Notes: generated by a model not told the origin, from the sequence alone. 34,490 bases of DNA from an uncultured Dechloromonas sp. (GCA_937996725.1 CALKUR010000051.1:1-34490), one strand, 5' to 3'; positions 15,843 to 24,735 are shown, numbered from the stretch's first letter. A program made the numbers and translations.

Positions 15843-18014
15843 ATGGCTGAGACGACAGAACACCTCTTAAAGCTGACGGGCCTACGTTGTGCCAACTGCG
15901 CTAATACGGCACGCAAGGCATTGGAACAACTGCCGGGTGTTAAAGCCGAGGTCAACTTTGCGACGGAAGAGGCCATTGTGCATGCGCCCGCGGACGTGCA
16001 GCTCGATGCATTGGTGCATGCTGTTGAAGCGGCCGGCTATGGTGCATCGCCAATCGACGATGCGTTCGAACAGGTAGCGCCTATTGTCGATACCATGGCA
16101 CGTTGGCGGTTCTGGGTAGCGGCACTCTGTGCGCTGCCACTCATTTTGCAGATGCCATTGAATATGCTCGGCAGTCATGGTCATCTATCGAATACTTGGC
16201 AGTTCGTGCTGGCAACGCCGGTACAACTCTGGGTCGCATTACCGTTTTACCGGGGTGCATGGCACGCGCTTAAGTTAGGCACGTCCAATATGGATGTACT
16301 GATTAGCCTCGGTACGTTGGCCGCCTATATCTACTCAACAGCGCTCTGGTGGTGGGATTTGCCAGGCGATGTCTATTTCGAAGCCTCCGCAGTGGTCATC
16401 ACGCTCGTGATGGCGGGTAAATATCTGGAGCATCGTGCCAAACAATCCAGCGCTTCGGCGATCACTCGGTTGTTGCATCTGGCACCCAAAACGGCTTGGA
16501 AAAAGAATGAAGCTGGGCAGTTTGTGACCGTGCCGCTAACAGACGTTCGGCCCGGTGACGAGGTCAAAATCATGAGCGGCGCATCGGTGCCGGTCGATGG
16601 CGTTGTGATCGACGGTCAGTCGGCCGTCAGTGAAGCCATGTTGACTGGCGAAGCGGTGCCGGTGGAGAAACGACGGGATGACAAAGTTTATGCCGGTACG
16701 CTAAATGGCGATGGCGTGCTGATCTGTCGCGTTAGCGGCGTTGGGCGCACGACGGTGTTGGCGGGTATTGCCCGATTAGTTGCACAGGCACAAGGCTCGC
16801 GCGCACCGGTGCAAGCCTTGGTTGATCGGGTGTCGGCCTGGTTCGTGCCGGTTGTGGTGCTGGTTGCTATGCTCACGCTGATCTATGGGGGCTTGGTTTT
16901 GGGCGACTGGCAGGTGGGCCTCGTGCGTGCCGTCGCTGTGTTGGTAATTTCGTGTCCTTGCGCGTTAGGGCTAGCGACCCCAACGGCGATCATGGTGGGT
17001 ATCGGCGAAGGGGCGCGTCAGGGCGTTCTGGTGCGTGATGCCGATGCTCTGCAGCGGGCGGCCTCTGCCGCCGCCGTCGTCTTCGATAAGACGGGAACGC
17101 TGACCCAGGGGCGGGTGCGCTTGACGGACCTGGTTCTCGGTGAGGATAAAGCCCTTGATCGATCAACCGCGCTGGCCCTGGTCGCCGCATTGGAAAGCGG
17201 CTCGTCCCACCCGATTGCATCGGCCATCCGTTTAGCCGCCAAAGAAGCCTTTGATACAAACGACTTGCCGGTCGTGAGCGATTTTCATACGGAAGCGGGT
17301 ATTGGGGTTTTCGGAACGATAGGTGATCAACGTTATGGGGTTGAACGTTGGTCGGACCGCTTCACGAATCTGGAACAAGGTTTCTGGTTGCAGGCGGCTA
17401 GCGGGCTGATGGCAGCAGCAAAGAGCGTCTCAGTCCTGAGCAAGGCGGGGCAGCCCATTGCGCTGCTCGCCTTTGCCGATACATTGCGGCCGGATGCGTT
17501 TGAAGCAATCCAAATGCTGCAGACTTTAGGCCTCAAGCCGGTGATGCTGACTGGTGATCAGCCGGAAACGGCTCAGGTCATTGCAACGCAGCTCGGAATT
17601 GACGAGGTGCATGCGGGGGTGATGCCGGCCGGTAAAGCGGGGCAGGTCACCCAATTGATGGCCGCGCTGCCCTCAGGGGTGATCATGGTGGGCGATGGCA
17701 TTAACGATGCGCCGGCATTGGCGGCGGCTTCGGTCGGTATCGCCATGGGTGGCGGCATGGATATCGCTATGGAAAGTGCAGGTATCGTCCTCATGCATAA
17801 CCGGCTCACTGGGGTGCCCGCGGCGATCCGTTTATCCCGACGTACCTTGGCGAAAATCCGGCAAAATCTATTTTTAGCCTTTATTTACAACGTGTTGGCG
17901 ATCCCTCTGGCGGTAGCCGGTGCGCTGAGTCCCATCGTGGCGGGGGTGGCCATGGCCTGTTCGTCGATCTCGGTCGTGGGGAATTCGCTCTTATTGCGCC
18001 GCCGATTGCCGTAG
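15843..18014 (+). CDS. copA: Copper-exporting P1B-type ATPase
   Basis: Inner-membrane Cu(I) pump. 723 residues with one N-terminal metal-binding domain (GLRCANCANTA, Cys16 and Cys19), then TGEAVPVEK, ISCPCALGLATP, DKTGTLTQG, SSHPIASA and GDGINDAPALA in the usual order. The C-terminal MACSSISVVGNSLLL carries the Met and paired Ser of the CopA ion path. It is shorter than ccoI at 3878 and lacks the extra cysteine-rich N-terminal module, so it is the CopA-like copy. Its start is 6 bases after the TauE/SafE-like gene, suggesting an operon hemN-safE-copA. No CueR gene is visible. Confidence 0.93.
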   Translation: MAETTEHLLKLTGLRCANCANTARKALEQLPGVKAEVNFATEEAIVHAPADVQLDALVHAVEAAGYGASPIDDAFEQVAPIVDTMARWRFWVAALCALPLILQMPLNMLGSHGHLSNTWQFVLATPVQLWVALPFYRGAWHALKLGTSNMDVLISLGTLAAYIYSTALWWWDLPGDVYFEASAVVITLVMAGKYLEHRAKQSSASAITRLLHLAPKTAWKKNEAGQFVTVPLTDVRPGDEVKIMSGASVPVDGVVIDGQSAVSEAMLTGEAVPVEKRRDDKVYAGTLNGDGVLICRVSGVGRTTVLAGIARLVAQAQGSRAPVQALVDRVSAWFVPVVVLVAMLTLIYGGLVLGDWQVGLVRAVAVLVISCPCALGLATPTAIMVGIGEGARQGVLVRDADALQRAASAAAVVFDKTGTLTQGRVRLTDLVLGEDKALDRSTALALVAALESGSSHPIASAIRLAAKEAFDTNDLPVVSDFHTEAGIGVFGTIGDQRYGVERWSDRFTNLEQGFWLQAASGLMAAAKSVSVLSKAGQPIALLAFADTLRPDAFEAIQMLQTLGLKPVMLTGDQPETAQVIATQLGIDEVHAGVMPAGKAGQVTQLMAALPSGVIMVGDGINDAPALAAASVGIAMGGGMDIAMESAGIVLMHNRLTGVPAAIRLSRRTLAKIRQNLFLAFIYNVLAIPLAVAGALSPIVAGVAMACSSISVVGNSLLLRRRLP

Positions 18015-18018
18015 AGGC

Positions 18019-18046
18019 ATGACAAATCCTAATCAGCCGCTATAAT
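18019..18046 (+). promoter_or_regulatory. Sigma-70 type promoter for ppa
   Basis: -35 ATGACA (18019-18024), 16-base spacer, -10 TATAAT (18041-18046). It lies right after the copA stop and about 80 bases before ppa, giving a leader near 75 nt. Confidence 0.7.
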
Positions 18047-18129
18047 TTTCAAGTTAGACCGTGATCCGTCATGCGTTCAACCAACCATACTAAGACCATA
18101 CCAACACTATTAAAAATTAGGGAGCAGAC

Positions 18130-18663
18130 ATGAACATCGACAACATTTCCATCGGCAAGGATGTCCCGAACGATTTCAACGTCGTGATCGAGATCTCGGC
18201 CAATGCACCGGGCATCAAGTACGAACTGGATAAAGATTCGGGCGCCGTTTTCGTCGACCGTTTCATCGCTACCCCGATGCACTATCCCTGTAACTACGGT
18301 TTTATTCCGTCGACCCTGTCGGAAGATGGTGATCCGGTTGACGTTCTGGTCGTATCGCCGTACCCGCTGCCGCCGGGCGTGGTGATCCGTTGCCGCACCA
18401 TTGGTATGCTGGCTATGGAAGATGAAGCCGGTGAAGATGCCAAGTTGGTCGCTGTGCCGGTGCAGAAGCTGACCTCGCTGTACGACAAGGTCAATAGCAC
18501 TGCTGACCTACCGGAACTGCTGATCAAGCAGATCACCCACTTCTTTGAGCACTACAAAGATCTGGAAGCCGGTAAGTGGGTTAAGGTCAAAGGCTGGAAG
18601 GATGCCGCTGCCGCCAAGGCAGAAATCACCTCAGGTGTTGCTCGCGCTAAGGCTGGCAAGTAA
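18130..18663 (+). CDS. ppa: Inorganic pyrophosphatase, family I
   Basis: Soluble cytoplasmic enzyme that hydrolyses PPi to phosphate. 177 residues, as in E. coli. The metal-binding signature EDGDPVDVLV has Asp66, Asp68 and Asp71. Other conserved blocks are GIKYELDKDSGAVFVDR and HYPCNYGFIPST. AGGGAGCAGAC before the ATG provides the ribosome binding site. It is a single-gene unit with its own promoter and a strong terminator. Confidence 0.96.
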   Translation: MNIDNISIGKDVPNDFNVVIEISANAPGIKYELDKDSGAVFVDRFIATPMHYPCNYGFIPSTLSEDGDPVDVLVVSPYPLPPGVVIRCRTIGMLAMEDEAGEDAKLVAVPVQKLTSLYDKVNSTADLPELLIKQITHFFEHYKDLEAGKWVKVKGWKDAAAAKAEITSGVARAKAGK

Positions 18664-18692
18664 TTCAAGGTCTGAACTGATACAGGCCATCC

Positions 18693-18724
18693 AATGGCCC
18701 TGACGTCCGTCAGGGCCATTTTTT
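18693..18724 (+). terminator. Intrinsic terminator after ppa
   Basis: AATGGCCCTGAC pairs with GTCAGGGCCATT around a short loop, followed by six T in total (18719-18724). Confidence 0.9.
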
Positions 18725-18762
18725 CTGGTGGACTCCATCAGTCAAACGAATAGGAGAGTTGA

Positions 18763-20376
18763 GTGCGGGTTGCAATTGCTCAGATGAATGTGGTGCTTGG
18801 CGATTTGTCGGGTAACGTGCGCCGCATAACCGCAGCGGCAGAAGAAGCGGTTGCCGCAGGCGCGCATCTGTTGCTGACGCCCGAGCTCAGCCTGTGTGGT
18901 TACCCCCCCGAAGATTTATTGCTGCGCCCGGATTTCTACCGATTGAATCATCAAGCACTTGCTGAACTCGCTGCCAGTACGCGTCATCTGGATATTGCAG
19001 TCGTTGTTGGCCATCCTTGCATCGAGGAAGGCAAACACTACAACACGGCAAGCGTTTTTGTTGGTGGTCAGTGTCTCTGTACGTATCGCAAACAGCACTT
19101 GCCGCAGTACGAAGTTTTTGATGAATGCCGTTATTTCACGCCTGGTCACGAAACTGTCGTCTTTGAACATGCAGGTGTTAGCTTCGGTCTGGCGATTTGC
19201 GAAGACGTCTGGTACACCGGTCCTGCCTTGAATGCCAAGGCTGCCGGCGCTGAAGTGCTGCTGGTACTCAATGCTTCACCGTATCACCTTGACAAGGCGG
19301 TTGACCGGGCGACGGTATTACGCGAACGTATTGCAGAAACAGGCCTCTCGGTGGTGTATTGCAACTTGGTCGGTGGCCAGGACGAATTGGTGTTCGATGG
19401 CGCTTCTTGCGTAGTCACCGATACCGGCGAAACACGGCTGCAACTGCCGCAATTCCGCGAAGCCTTTGCGACAGCAGATTATGCGGCTGGACAATGGTCA
19501 ACGACTACAGTGAGTGCGCAGCCGCTGTCTCTTGATGCTCAGATTTACGATGCCCTCGTCTTGGGTGTGCGTGATTATTTTGCCAAGAACGGGTTTGCCG
19601 GCGCGTACCTCGGGCTCTCCGGTGGTATCGATTCCGCGCTCACGCTCTGCGTGGCCGTCGATGCCCTAGGCGCAGATCGGGTGCGCCCGATTATCATGCC
19701 GTCGCCGTATACAGCGCAGATGAGTATCGATGATTCGCTCGTGCTCAGCGAAAACCTGGGTGTGATCTCCGAAATCGTCGATATTCAACCGGCAATGCAG
19801 ACCTACGAGAACATTCTGGCACCGTATTTTGTTGGGCAGCCGGCCGACACCACTGAAGAGAACCTTCAGGCACGCATTCGCGGCAATTTGCTGATGGCGC
19901 TTTCTAACAAGAGCGGCTGGTTGGTGCTCACCACTGGTAACAAATCCGAAATGGCCGTGGGTTACTGCACACTGTACGGCGATATGGCCGGTGGCTTTGC
20001 AGTGCTCAAAGACCTGTTCAAAACCAAGGTGTACGATGTCTCTCGCTGGATCAACCGTGAGCAAGAAATCATTCCCTGGCGCATCATCGAGCGGCCACCC
20101 TCGGCCGAGCTGCGCCCCGATCAGACAGACCAGGATTCACTACCGCCTTATGAGGTGCTCGATGCCATTGTTGCCGCCTATATGGAGCAGGATCTGAGCC
20201 CACGTGAGATTGTGGCACTGGGCTATCGGGAAGCCGATGTAAAGCGGGTGGTACGTCTGCTACGCATTTCCGAATACAAACGCCGTCAGTCACCGGTGGG
20301 CATCCGGCTGACCCGTCGGGGATTTGGTAAGGATTGGCGCTATCCGATTACCAACCGTTATGCCGATGAGTGGTAA
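18763..20376 (+). CDS. nadE: Glutamine-dependent NAD+ synthetase
   Basis: Amidates nicotinic acid adenine dinucleotide to NAD using glutamine or ammonia. 537 residues in two domains. The N-terminal nitrilase-type glutaminase has the triad Glu41 (LLTPELSL), Lys110 (YRKQHLP) and Cys146 (AICEDVW). The C-terminal synthetase has the ATP-binding SGGIDSALTL loop and the later TGNKSEMAVGY motif. Start is GTG 18763, with AGGAGA at 18752-18757. glnB follows after 45 bases. Confidence 0.96.
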   Translation: MRVAIAQMNVVLGDLSGNVRRITAAAEEAVAAGAHLLLTPELSLCGYPPEDLLLRPDFYRLNHQALAELAASTRHLDIAVVVGHPCIEEGKHYNTASVFVGGQCLCTYRKQHLPQYEVFDECRYFTPGHETVVFEHAGVSFGLAICEDVWYTGPALNAKAAGAEVLLVLNASPYHLDKAVDRATVLRERIAETGLSVVYCNLVGGQDELVFDGASCVVTDTGETRLQLPQFREAFATADYAAGQWSTTTVSAQPLSLDAQIYDALVLGVRDYFAKNGFAGAYLGLSGGIDSALTLCVAVDALGADRVRPIIMPSPYTAQMSIDDSLVLSENLGVISEIVDIQPAMQTYENILAPYFVGQPADTTEENLQARIRGNLLMALSNKSGWLVLTTGNKSEMAVGYCTLYGDMAGGFAVLKDLFKTKVYDVSRWINREQEIIPWRIIERPPSAELRPDQTDQDSLPPYEVLDAIVAAYMEQDLSPREIVALGYREADVKRVVRLLRISEYKRRQSPVGIRLTRRGFGKDWRYPITNRYADEW

Positions 20377-20421
20377 GATTTAGCTCATCAAGATATTCGT
20401 ATTTGACCGCATGGAGTCGTC

Positions 20422-20760
20422 ATGAAGCAGATCGTTGCCATCATCAAACCATTCAAGCTCGATGAAGTCCGCGAGGGCCTTTCGGAAATTGGCATTACCG
20501 GTCTGACCGTGACCGAAGTCCGTGGGTTTGGCCGCCAGAAGGGTCACACCGAGTTGTATCGTGGTGCTGAGTACGTGGTGGATTTTCTGCCGAAGGTGCG
20601 CCTGGAAGTCGTGGTGCAAGACAATCGTGTGGATGAAGTCCTGGAATCGATCATCAAGTCGGCACGTACCGGCAAAATCGGTGATGGTAAGATTTTCGTT
20701 TCGCCGGTGGATCAGGTCGTGCGTATTCGTACGGGTGAAACCGACGACGCAGCCATCTAA
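20422..20760 (+). CDS. glnB: Nitrogen regulatory protein PII
   Basis: Trimeric signal protein that reads 2-oxoglutarate, ATP/ADP and glutamine status and controls glutamine synthetase and NtrB. 112 residues, canonical length. The T-loop keeps Tyr51, the uridylylation site, in RGAEYVVDFLPK. The B-loop TGKIGDGKIFV and C-loop residues are intact. There is no amtB next to it, which favours GlnB over GlnK. A terminator follows. Confidence 0.95.
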   Translation: MKQIVAIIKPFKLDEVREGLSEIGITGLTVTEVRGFGRQKGHTELYRGAEYVVDFLPKVRLEVVVQDNRVDEVLESIIKSARTGKIGDGKIFVSPVDQVVRIRTGETDDAAI

Positions 20761-20779
20761 TCGGTTGGCACTGACAACG

Positions 20780-20814
20780 AAGCCCTGCGCTGATACCGCA
20801 GGGCTTTTTATTTT
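20780..20814 (+). terminator. Intrinsic terminator after glnB
   Basis: AAGCCCTGCG pairs with CGCAGGGCTT around a 7-base loop, followed by a T-rich tail (TTTATTTT). Confidence 0.9.
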
Positions 20815-20831
20815 CCTGCACGCCTGCGTTC

Positions 20832-21419
20832 ATGCCGCTCATTGCATTTAACAAGCCTTATGGGGTGGTCTCCCAGTTCACGCCGGAAGGCCGCTGGAAA
20901 GGTCTATCGGAATATCTGAGCCTGCCGGAGTACCGGGTTGCGGGGCGGCTCGATGCCGATAGCGAAGGCTTGTTACTGTTGACCGATGATGGAAGGTTAC
21001 AGGCGCGCATTGCCGAGCCACGCCATAAGCTCCCGAAATGCTACTGGGCTCAGGTCGAAGGGTTACCCGATGAAGAAGCTTTGACCCGATTAAGAGCGGG
21101 GCCGGTGTTGAACGATGGTCCAACCCGTTCCTGCGAGGTGGTCGTGCTTCCGGAAAATGTTGAAGCGGATCGCCTTTGGCCGCGTCATCCACCGATCCGC
21201 TTTAGGAAAAACATTCCTACTACCTGGTTGGCGATCACGCTGACCGAAGGGCGGAACCGTCAGGTCAAGCGCATGTGTGCCGCGGTGAGGCTCCCAGTGC
21301 TACGTCTTGTGCGTGTTTCGGTCGGTGGCGTCAGCCTGTTTGAGTTGAATCAGGGAGATGGATTATCCTTGGGGCAATCCGTCTCTGTCCCTGTTGCCAC
21401 CCTGAATCAGGTGCTATGA
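20832..21419 (+). CDS. rluE: Ribosomal large subunit pseudouridine synthase, RluE-like
   Basis: RsuA/RluB/E/F-family enzyme; RluE in E. coli modifies position 2457 of 23S rRNA. 195 residues. It starts directly with the catalytic domain (LIAFNKPYGVVSQF) and has no S4 domain, as in RluE. The catalytic Asp41 lies in VAGRLDADSEGLLLLTDDG, and the TLTEGRNRQVKRMC block is present. The ATG is only 17 bases after the glnB terminator and has no clear Shine-Dalgarno. Its end overlaps the next gene in an ATGA, suggesting an operon rluE-DUF192-ubiC. Confidence 0.9.
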   Translation: MPLIAFNKPYGVVSQFTPEGRWKGLSEYLSLPEYRVAGRLDADSEGLLLLTDDGRLQARIAEPRHKLPKCYWAQVEGLPDEEALTRLRAGPVLNDGPTRSCEVVVLPENVEADRLWPRHPPIRFRKNIPTTWLAITLTEGRNRQVKRMCAAVRLPVLRLVRVSVGGVSLFELNQGDGLSLGQSVSVPVATLNQVL

Positions 21420-21871
21420 ACTCTTTAAAAACCATCCGCCGCCTTGCGGTTTTCGGCCTGATGTTTGCGCAGTCGCTTGCGCTCCACGCGGCATCGCCCT
21501 TGCTTCATTTATCACTGGGCTCCGGCACTTTAGATGTTGAAGTGGCGGCTACCAAGAACCAGCGTGCACAGGGGTTGATGAATCGAACTAGTATGCCTGA
21601 ATCACGCGGGATGCTGTTTGTGTATCCGGCGCCGGCTTATTTCTGCATGTGGATGAAAAACACGCTGATCCCGTTATCAGTCGCATTCATTGATGCACAG
21701 GGGCAGGTGATCAACATTGCCGATATGGTGCCGCACAGCGAAACCAATCATTGCACCCAACGTAATGCAACGTACGCCTTAGAAGCGAACCGGGATTGGT
21801 TTACTAAGCATGGGGTGACTGCAGGCACGCAAGTTTTGGGTCTGGAAAAAGCACCGAAGGCTGAGTATTAA
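21416..21871 (+). CDS. DUF192 family exported protein
   Basis: 151 residues with a probable signal peptide (basic start, hydrophobic stretch about 10-22, cleavage near LHAAS). The mature part has the DUF192 hallmarks GLMNRTSMPESRGMLFVY and FCMWMKNTLIPLSVAFID. The biochemical function of the family is not established. It starts inside the rluE stop (ATGA) and ends 3 bases before ubiC. Confidence 0.88.
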   Translation: MNSLKTIRRLAVFGLMFAQSLALHAASPLLHLSLGSGTLDVEVAATKNQRAQGLMNRTSMPESRGMLFVYPAPAYFCMWMKNTLIPLSVAFIDAQGQVINIADMVPHSETNHCTQRNATYALEANRDWFTKHGVTAGTQVLGLEKAPKAEY

Positions 21872-21874
21872 TCC

Positions 21875-22453
21875 ATGCTAATGCGCGAGAGCCGGATTAA
21901 ATCCAATCGCTTTCAGGGGCGAAGTCGCGGCAGCCATTGGCATCCGCTCGGCAAAGCGCTGAGTCCACCCGTGCATTTACGCCCGTGGCTTACTGAGGCC
22001 AAGTCACTGACCGCACGCCTGCAACGTTACTACGGCTACATCAACCTGCGAGTGATCGCGCAATCCTTAGCTGAGCCCTATAACGATGAGGGTTCAGGCC
22101 ATCTTCCCTTGGCGATCTGTCGTGCTGTTGTGCTGTCGGCAGATGCCGGCAACCCCCTAGTTGTTGCCCACTCAATTTTGCCGGCGGTGCCGCGCGGGCC
22201 GCTGACTGTGATGATCCGAAAACTGGGGCGCCAAGCATTGGGCTCTTTATTGTTTACGCATCGCGGCTTTGTGCGCCGGCAACGAGAATGGGCGTTTCTG
22301 GATAAGCGTCATCCGCTGTATCGTTTGACGCATCAGCAAGGCATGGCCATGCCAGAACGCCTCTGGGCACGCCGTGCTGTGTATAGCCTATCACGCTACC
22401 CACAGCAATCTGTGCAGGTGACCGAGGTCTTCTGTATGCCTGCGGCCAAATAA
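21875..22453 (+). CDS. ubiC: Chorismate--pyruvate lyase
   Basis: Converts chorismate to 4-hydroxybenzoate and pyruvate, the first committed step of ubiquinone synthesis. 192 residues. The recognisable parts are the ICRAVVLSADAG strand with the substrate-binding arginine, the SILP turn, and the C-terminal ARRAVYSL ... VTEVFCM block with the catalytic glutamate. It begins 3 bases after the DUF192 gene; a second ATG at 21881 is an alternative start. No ubiA follows; the operon ends at a terminator. Confidence 0.82.
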   Translation: MLMRESRIKSNRFQGRSRGSHWHPLGKALSPPVHLRPWLTEAKSLTARLQRYYGYINLRVIAQSLAEPYNDEGSGHLPLAICRAVVLSADAGNPLVVAHSILPAVPRGPLTVMIRKLGRQALGSLLFTHRGFVRRQREWAFLDKRHPLYRLTHQQGMAMPERLWARRAVYSLSRYPQQSVQVTEVFCMPAAK

Positions 22454-22481
22454 AAAAACCCGGCGTTGGCCGGGTTTTTTT
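22453..22481. terminator. Bidirectional terminator between ubiC and sodB
   Basis: A7 CCCGGC, a 4-base loop, GCCGGG T7. It overlaps the ubiC stop and stands 20 bases beyond the convergent sodB stop, serving both. Confidence 0.92.
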
Positions 22482-22500
22482 ATGAAGCGGGCTGGTTCAA

Positions 22501-23085
22501 TTAAGCGAAGTTGGCTTCGGCAAATTTCCAGTTGGCCAGTTTGTCGAGGAACGTCTCGACAAACTTCGGACGCAGATTGCGGTAGTCGATGTAGTAAGCG
22601 TGTTCCCACACATCGACCGTCAGCAGAGCTTTGTCGCCCGTAGTCAGGGGGGTGCCAGCGGCGCCCATGTTGACGATGTCAACGCTGCCATCGGCCTTTT
22701 TGACTAGCCAAGTCCAACCTGAACCGAAGTTGCCCACGGCTGATGTCTGGAATGCTTTCTTGAATTCGTCGAACGAGCCCCACTTCTTGTTGATGGCATC
22801 GGCCAGTGCACCGGTCGGTGCGCCGCCACCGTTCGGCGACAGGCAGTTCCAGAAGAAGGTGTGGTTCCACACTTGGGCGGCGTTGTTGTAGATGCCACCG
22901 GCCGGTGCCTTCTTGACGATCTCTTCCAGGCTCAGCTTTTCGTATTCGGTACCCGGAACCAGATTGTTCAGGTTGGTCACATAGGCCTGATGGTGCTTGG
23001 CATAGTGGAAGTCGAAGGTTTCTTCCGACATGTGCGGGGCGAGGGCGTTCTTGGCGAACGGCAGTGCGGGCAATTCAAAAGCCAT
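22501..23085 (-). CDS. sodB: Superoxide dismutase [Fe]
   Basis: Cytoplasmic iron superoxide dismutase, 194 residues. Metal ligands are His27, His75 (VWNHTFFW), Asp158 and His162 (VDVWEHAYYIDY). Gln71 in AAQVWNH is the residue that marks the iron rather than the manganese type. Start ATG at 23085 has a GGAG on the minus strand. The frame continues upstream without homology. Confidence 0.96.
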   Translation of the reverse strand: MAFELPALPFAKNALAPHMSEETFDFHYAKHHQAYVTNLNNLVPGTEYEKLSLEEIVKKAPAGGIYNNAAQVWNHTFFWNCLSPNGGGAPTGALADAINKKWGSFDEFKKAFQTSAVGNFGSGWTWLVKKADGSVDIVNMGAAGTPLTTGDKALLTVDVWEHAYYIDYRNLRPKFVETFLDKLANWKFAEANFA

Positions 23086-23122
23086 GGTGTTTTCTCCGTT
23101 TTGGGGGTGCTGCAAACTCTTG

Positions 23123-23151
23123 ATTCTAGACAGAGCTGGTGCGCCCTGCAA
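23123..23151 (-). promoter_or_regulatory. Candidate promoter for sodB
   Basis: On the minus strand, TTGCAG (23151-23146), a 17-base spacer and TAGAAT (23128-23123). Transcription would start near 23116, about 31 bases before the sodB ATG. The -35 match is only moderate. Confidence 0.45.
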
Positions 23152-23174
23152 GCATCGTTCTGGCCAGGCGGGTT

Positions 23175-24416
23175 TTACGACAGGTCTGCGATAGCCGATT
23201 CAATGCGGGCCTGCAGTCGGCCATCGGCTAGGCGGAGTTCCACAGCGCTCTGTGGCGGCGCTTTGTGAATGCTGTCGATCAGATGCCCTTGCACATCAGT
23301 AATTAACGCATAGCCGCGTTGCAGCGGCTGGTTGGGGTCGAGTGCCTGGAGACGCAGGCCAAACTCACTGAGGCGGCGTTTATCACGTTCTAGCGTGCGT
23401 TCCACCCAGTGAGTCAGTCGGGTCCGACATTGTTTCAAGCGATCCTGTTGCCGTTCAAGCAACGCCAATGGGCTGCGCAGTCGGGCGCTGTAGCTGTCCA
23501 GTCTCATGGCGGCTTCATCCAGTTGCCGTGTCACTCGCTGTCGTAGGCGGCCTTGGTGCATGTCCAATAAGGAAAGTATACGGGTGCGGTCCGGGGCGAT
23601 GAGTTCAGCCGCTGCGGTGGGCGTAGGCGCGCGTACATCCGCGGCCAGATCGGCGAGGGTGGTGTCGGTCTCGTGACCAACACCGCATATCAGCGGGAGG
23701 CTGCTGGCGGCAATGGCGCGTACAACTGTGGCTTCATTAAAACACCAGAGATCTTCCAGAGACCCGCCGCCGCGACAGAGCAGCAGAACGTCGGCAGCTC
23801 CATGCCGGTTGGCGGCTTCAATCGCCTGAACGATCTGCGCAGTAGCGTCTGCGCCTTGAACCAGCGTGGGATACAGAATTAGGCGCGCATAGGGCGCGCG
23901 ACGGCTAAGGGTGGTGATCACATCGTGTAGTGCCGCAGCCTGCGGGCTGGTGATGATGCCGATGGTGCGCGGGAAGCCGGGCAGAGGCTGTTTTTTGCCT
24001 GGATCAAATAGACCGGCAGCTTCAAGCTCGGTCTTCAGCTGCAAAAAACGCTCATAGAGCGTGCCGAGGCCGCCTTTAACCAGGGTGTCGACTGTCAGCT
24101 GGAATTCGCCACGTGCTTCGTAAAGCGTCACTTGGGCACGGGCACGGACCTTGTCGCCCTGGCGGGGCTGCCAAGCCAGTCGGGCGGCTCGGGTACGGAA
24201 TAGGGCGCAACGCACCTGGGCACCGGCATCCTTGAGCGTGAAATACATATGCCCCGAGCTGGCCACCGTGAGCTGAGCAATTTCACCTTCGACCCAGAGC
24301 GGTGAAAAACGGCTTTCCAGCTGGTGTCGAACCGCGGCATTGAGGTCTGAAACTGACATCACCGGTTCGCCGGGAGCGCCATCGTCGAAGGAGTTCTGGT
24401 GTGCGTTGTTGAGCAT
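23175..24416 (-). CDS. xseA: Exodeoxyribonuclease VII large subunit
   Basis: Subunit of ExoVII, which degrades single-stranded DNA to short oligonucleotides. 413 residues. The N-terminal OB-fold begins at SVSDLNAAVRHQLESRF and includes LWVEGEIAQLTVASSGH. The catalytic domain holds GIITSPQAAALHDVITTL, LLCRGGGSLEDLWCFNE and GVGHETDTTLADLAADVRAPTP. A long helical region with a coiled-coil look follows (about 290-370). ATG 24416 is used here; ATG at 24359 (MSVSDLNAAV) is a good alternative because homology begins there. xseB is not in the window. Confidence 0.94.
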   Translation of the reverse strand: MLNNAHQNSFDDGAPGEPVMSVSDLNAAVRHQLESRFSPLWVEGEIAQLTVASSGHMYFTLKDAGAQVRCALFRTRAARLAWQPRQGDKVRARAQVTLYEARGEFQLTVDTLVKGGLGTLYERFLQLKTELEAAGLFDPGKKQPLPGFPRTIGIITSPQAAALHDVITTLSRRAPYARLILYPTLVQGADATAQIVQAIEAANRHGAADVLLLCRGGGSLEDLWCFNEATVVRAIAASSLPLICGVGHETDTTLADLAADVRAPTPTAAAELIAPDRTRILSLLDMHQGRLRQRVTRQLDEAAMRLDSYSARLRSPLALLERQQDRLKQCRTRLTHWVERTLERDKRRLSEFGLRLQALDPNQPLQRGYALITDVQGHLIDSIHKAPPQSAVELRLADGRLQARIESAIADLS

Positions 24417-24590
24417 GGGCAATACTTTAACGCGGGTTTCTTTAGCGTGGCGGATCGCTACCCCCGGAAATCAGAGACGCACGTCCAAAAATATCTGAAA
24501 AATCTATTGACAGGGGGTGATTTTCTCCACCGCAAGAGACAAAGCCTTGCTGGGCGTGGTTCGCCGCGATGCAACATCTGTCAAACGCCT

Positions 24591-24630
24591 TGAATTTGTT
24601 CTAACTATATGAAATATAATGATTTATAGG
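24591..24630. other. AT-rich segment
   Basis: A clear composition dip in a GC-moderate window, made almost wholly of A and T around TATATGAAATATAATGATTT. It includes a TATAAT. It lies about 70 bases from the DnaA-box cluster and could be a promoter or an easily melted element; I cannot tell which. Confidence 0.4.
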
Positions 24631-24700
24631 AATAGCCCCTTTTTTGAGCGATGTAAGACAAATTCCTGTGCTGGCAGGAGTTAGACAGTTTTGTGACAGG

Positions 24701-24735
24701 CTATCCACAAAGTTATCCACGGTTTTTGTGGATAA
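24701..24735. promoter_or_regulatory. Cluster of three DnaA-box-like sites
   Basis: CTATCCACA (24701-24709) and TTATCCACG (24713-24721) on the plus strand each differ by one base from TTATCCACA. TGTGGATAA (24727-24735) is an exact TTATCCACA on the minus strand. They lie 12 bases apart start to start for the first two, and 5 bases separate the second and third. They are in intergenic DNA between xseA and exbB. Confidence 0.6.

Noticed and set aside
17155..17166. TTGATCGATCAA palindrome inside copA, resembling an FNR box
   Set aside because: Half-sites are 2 bases apart instead of 4 and it lies deep in coding sequence, so it does not fit FNR.
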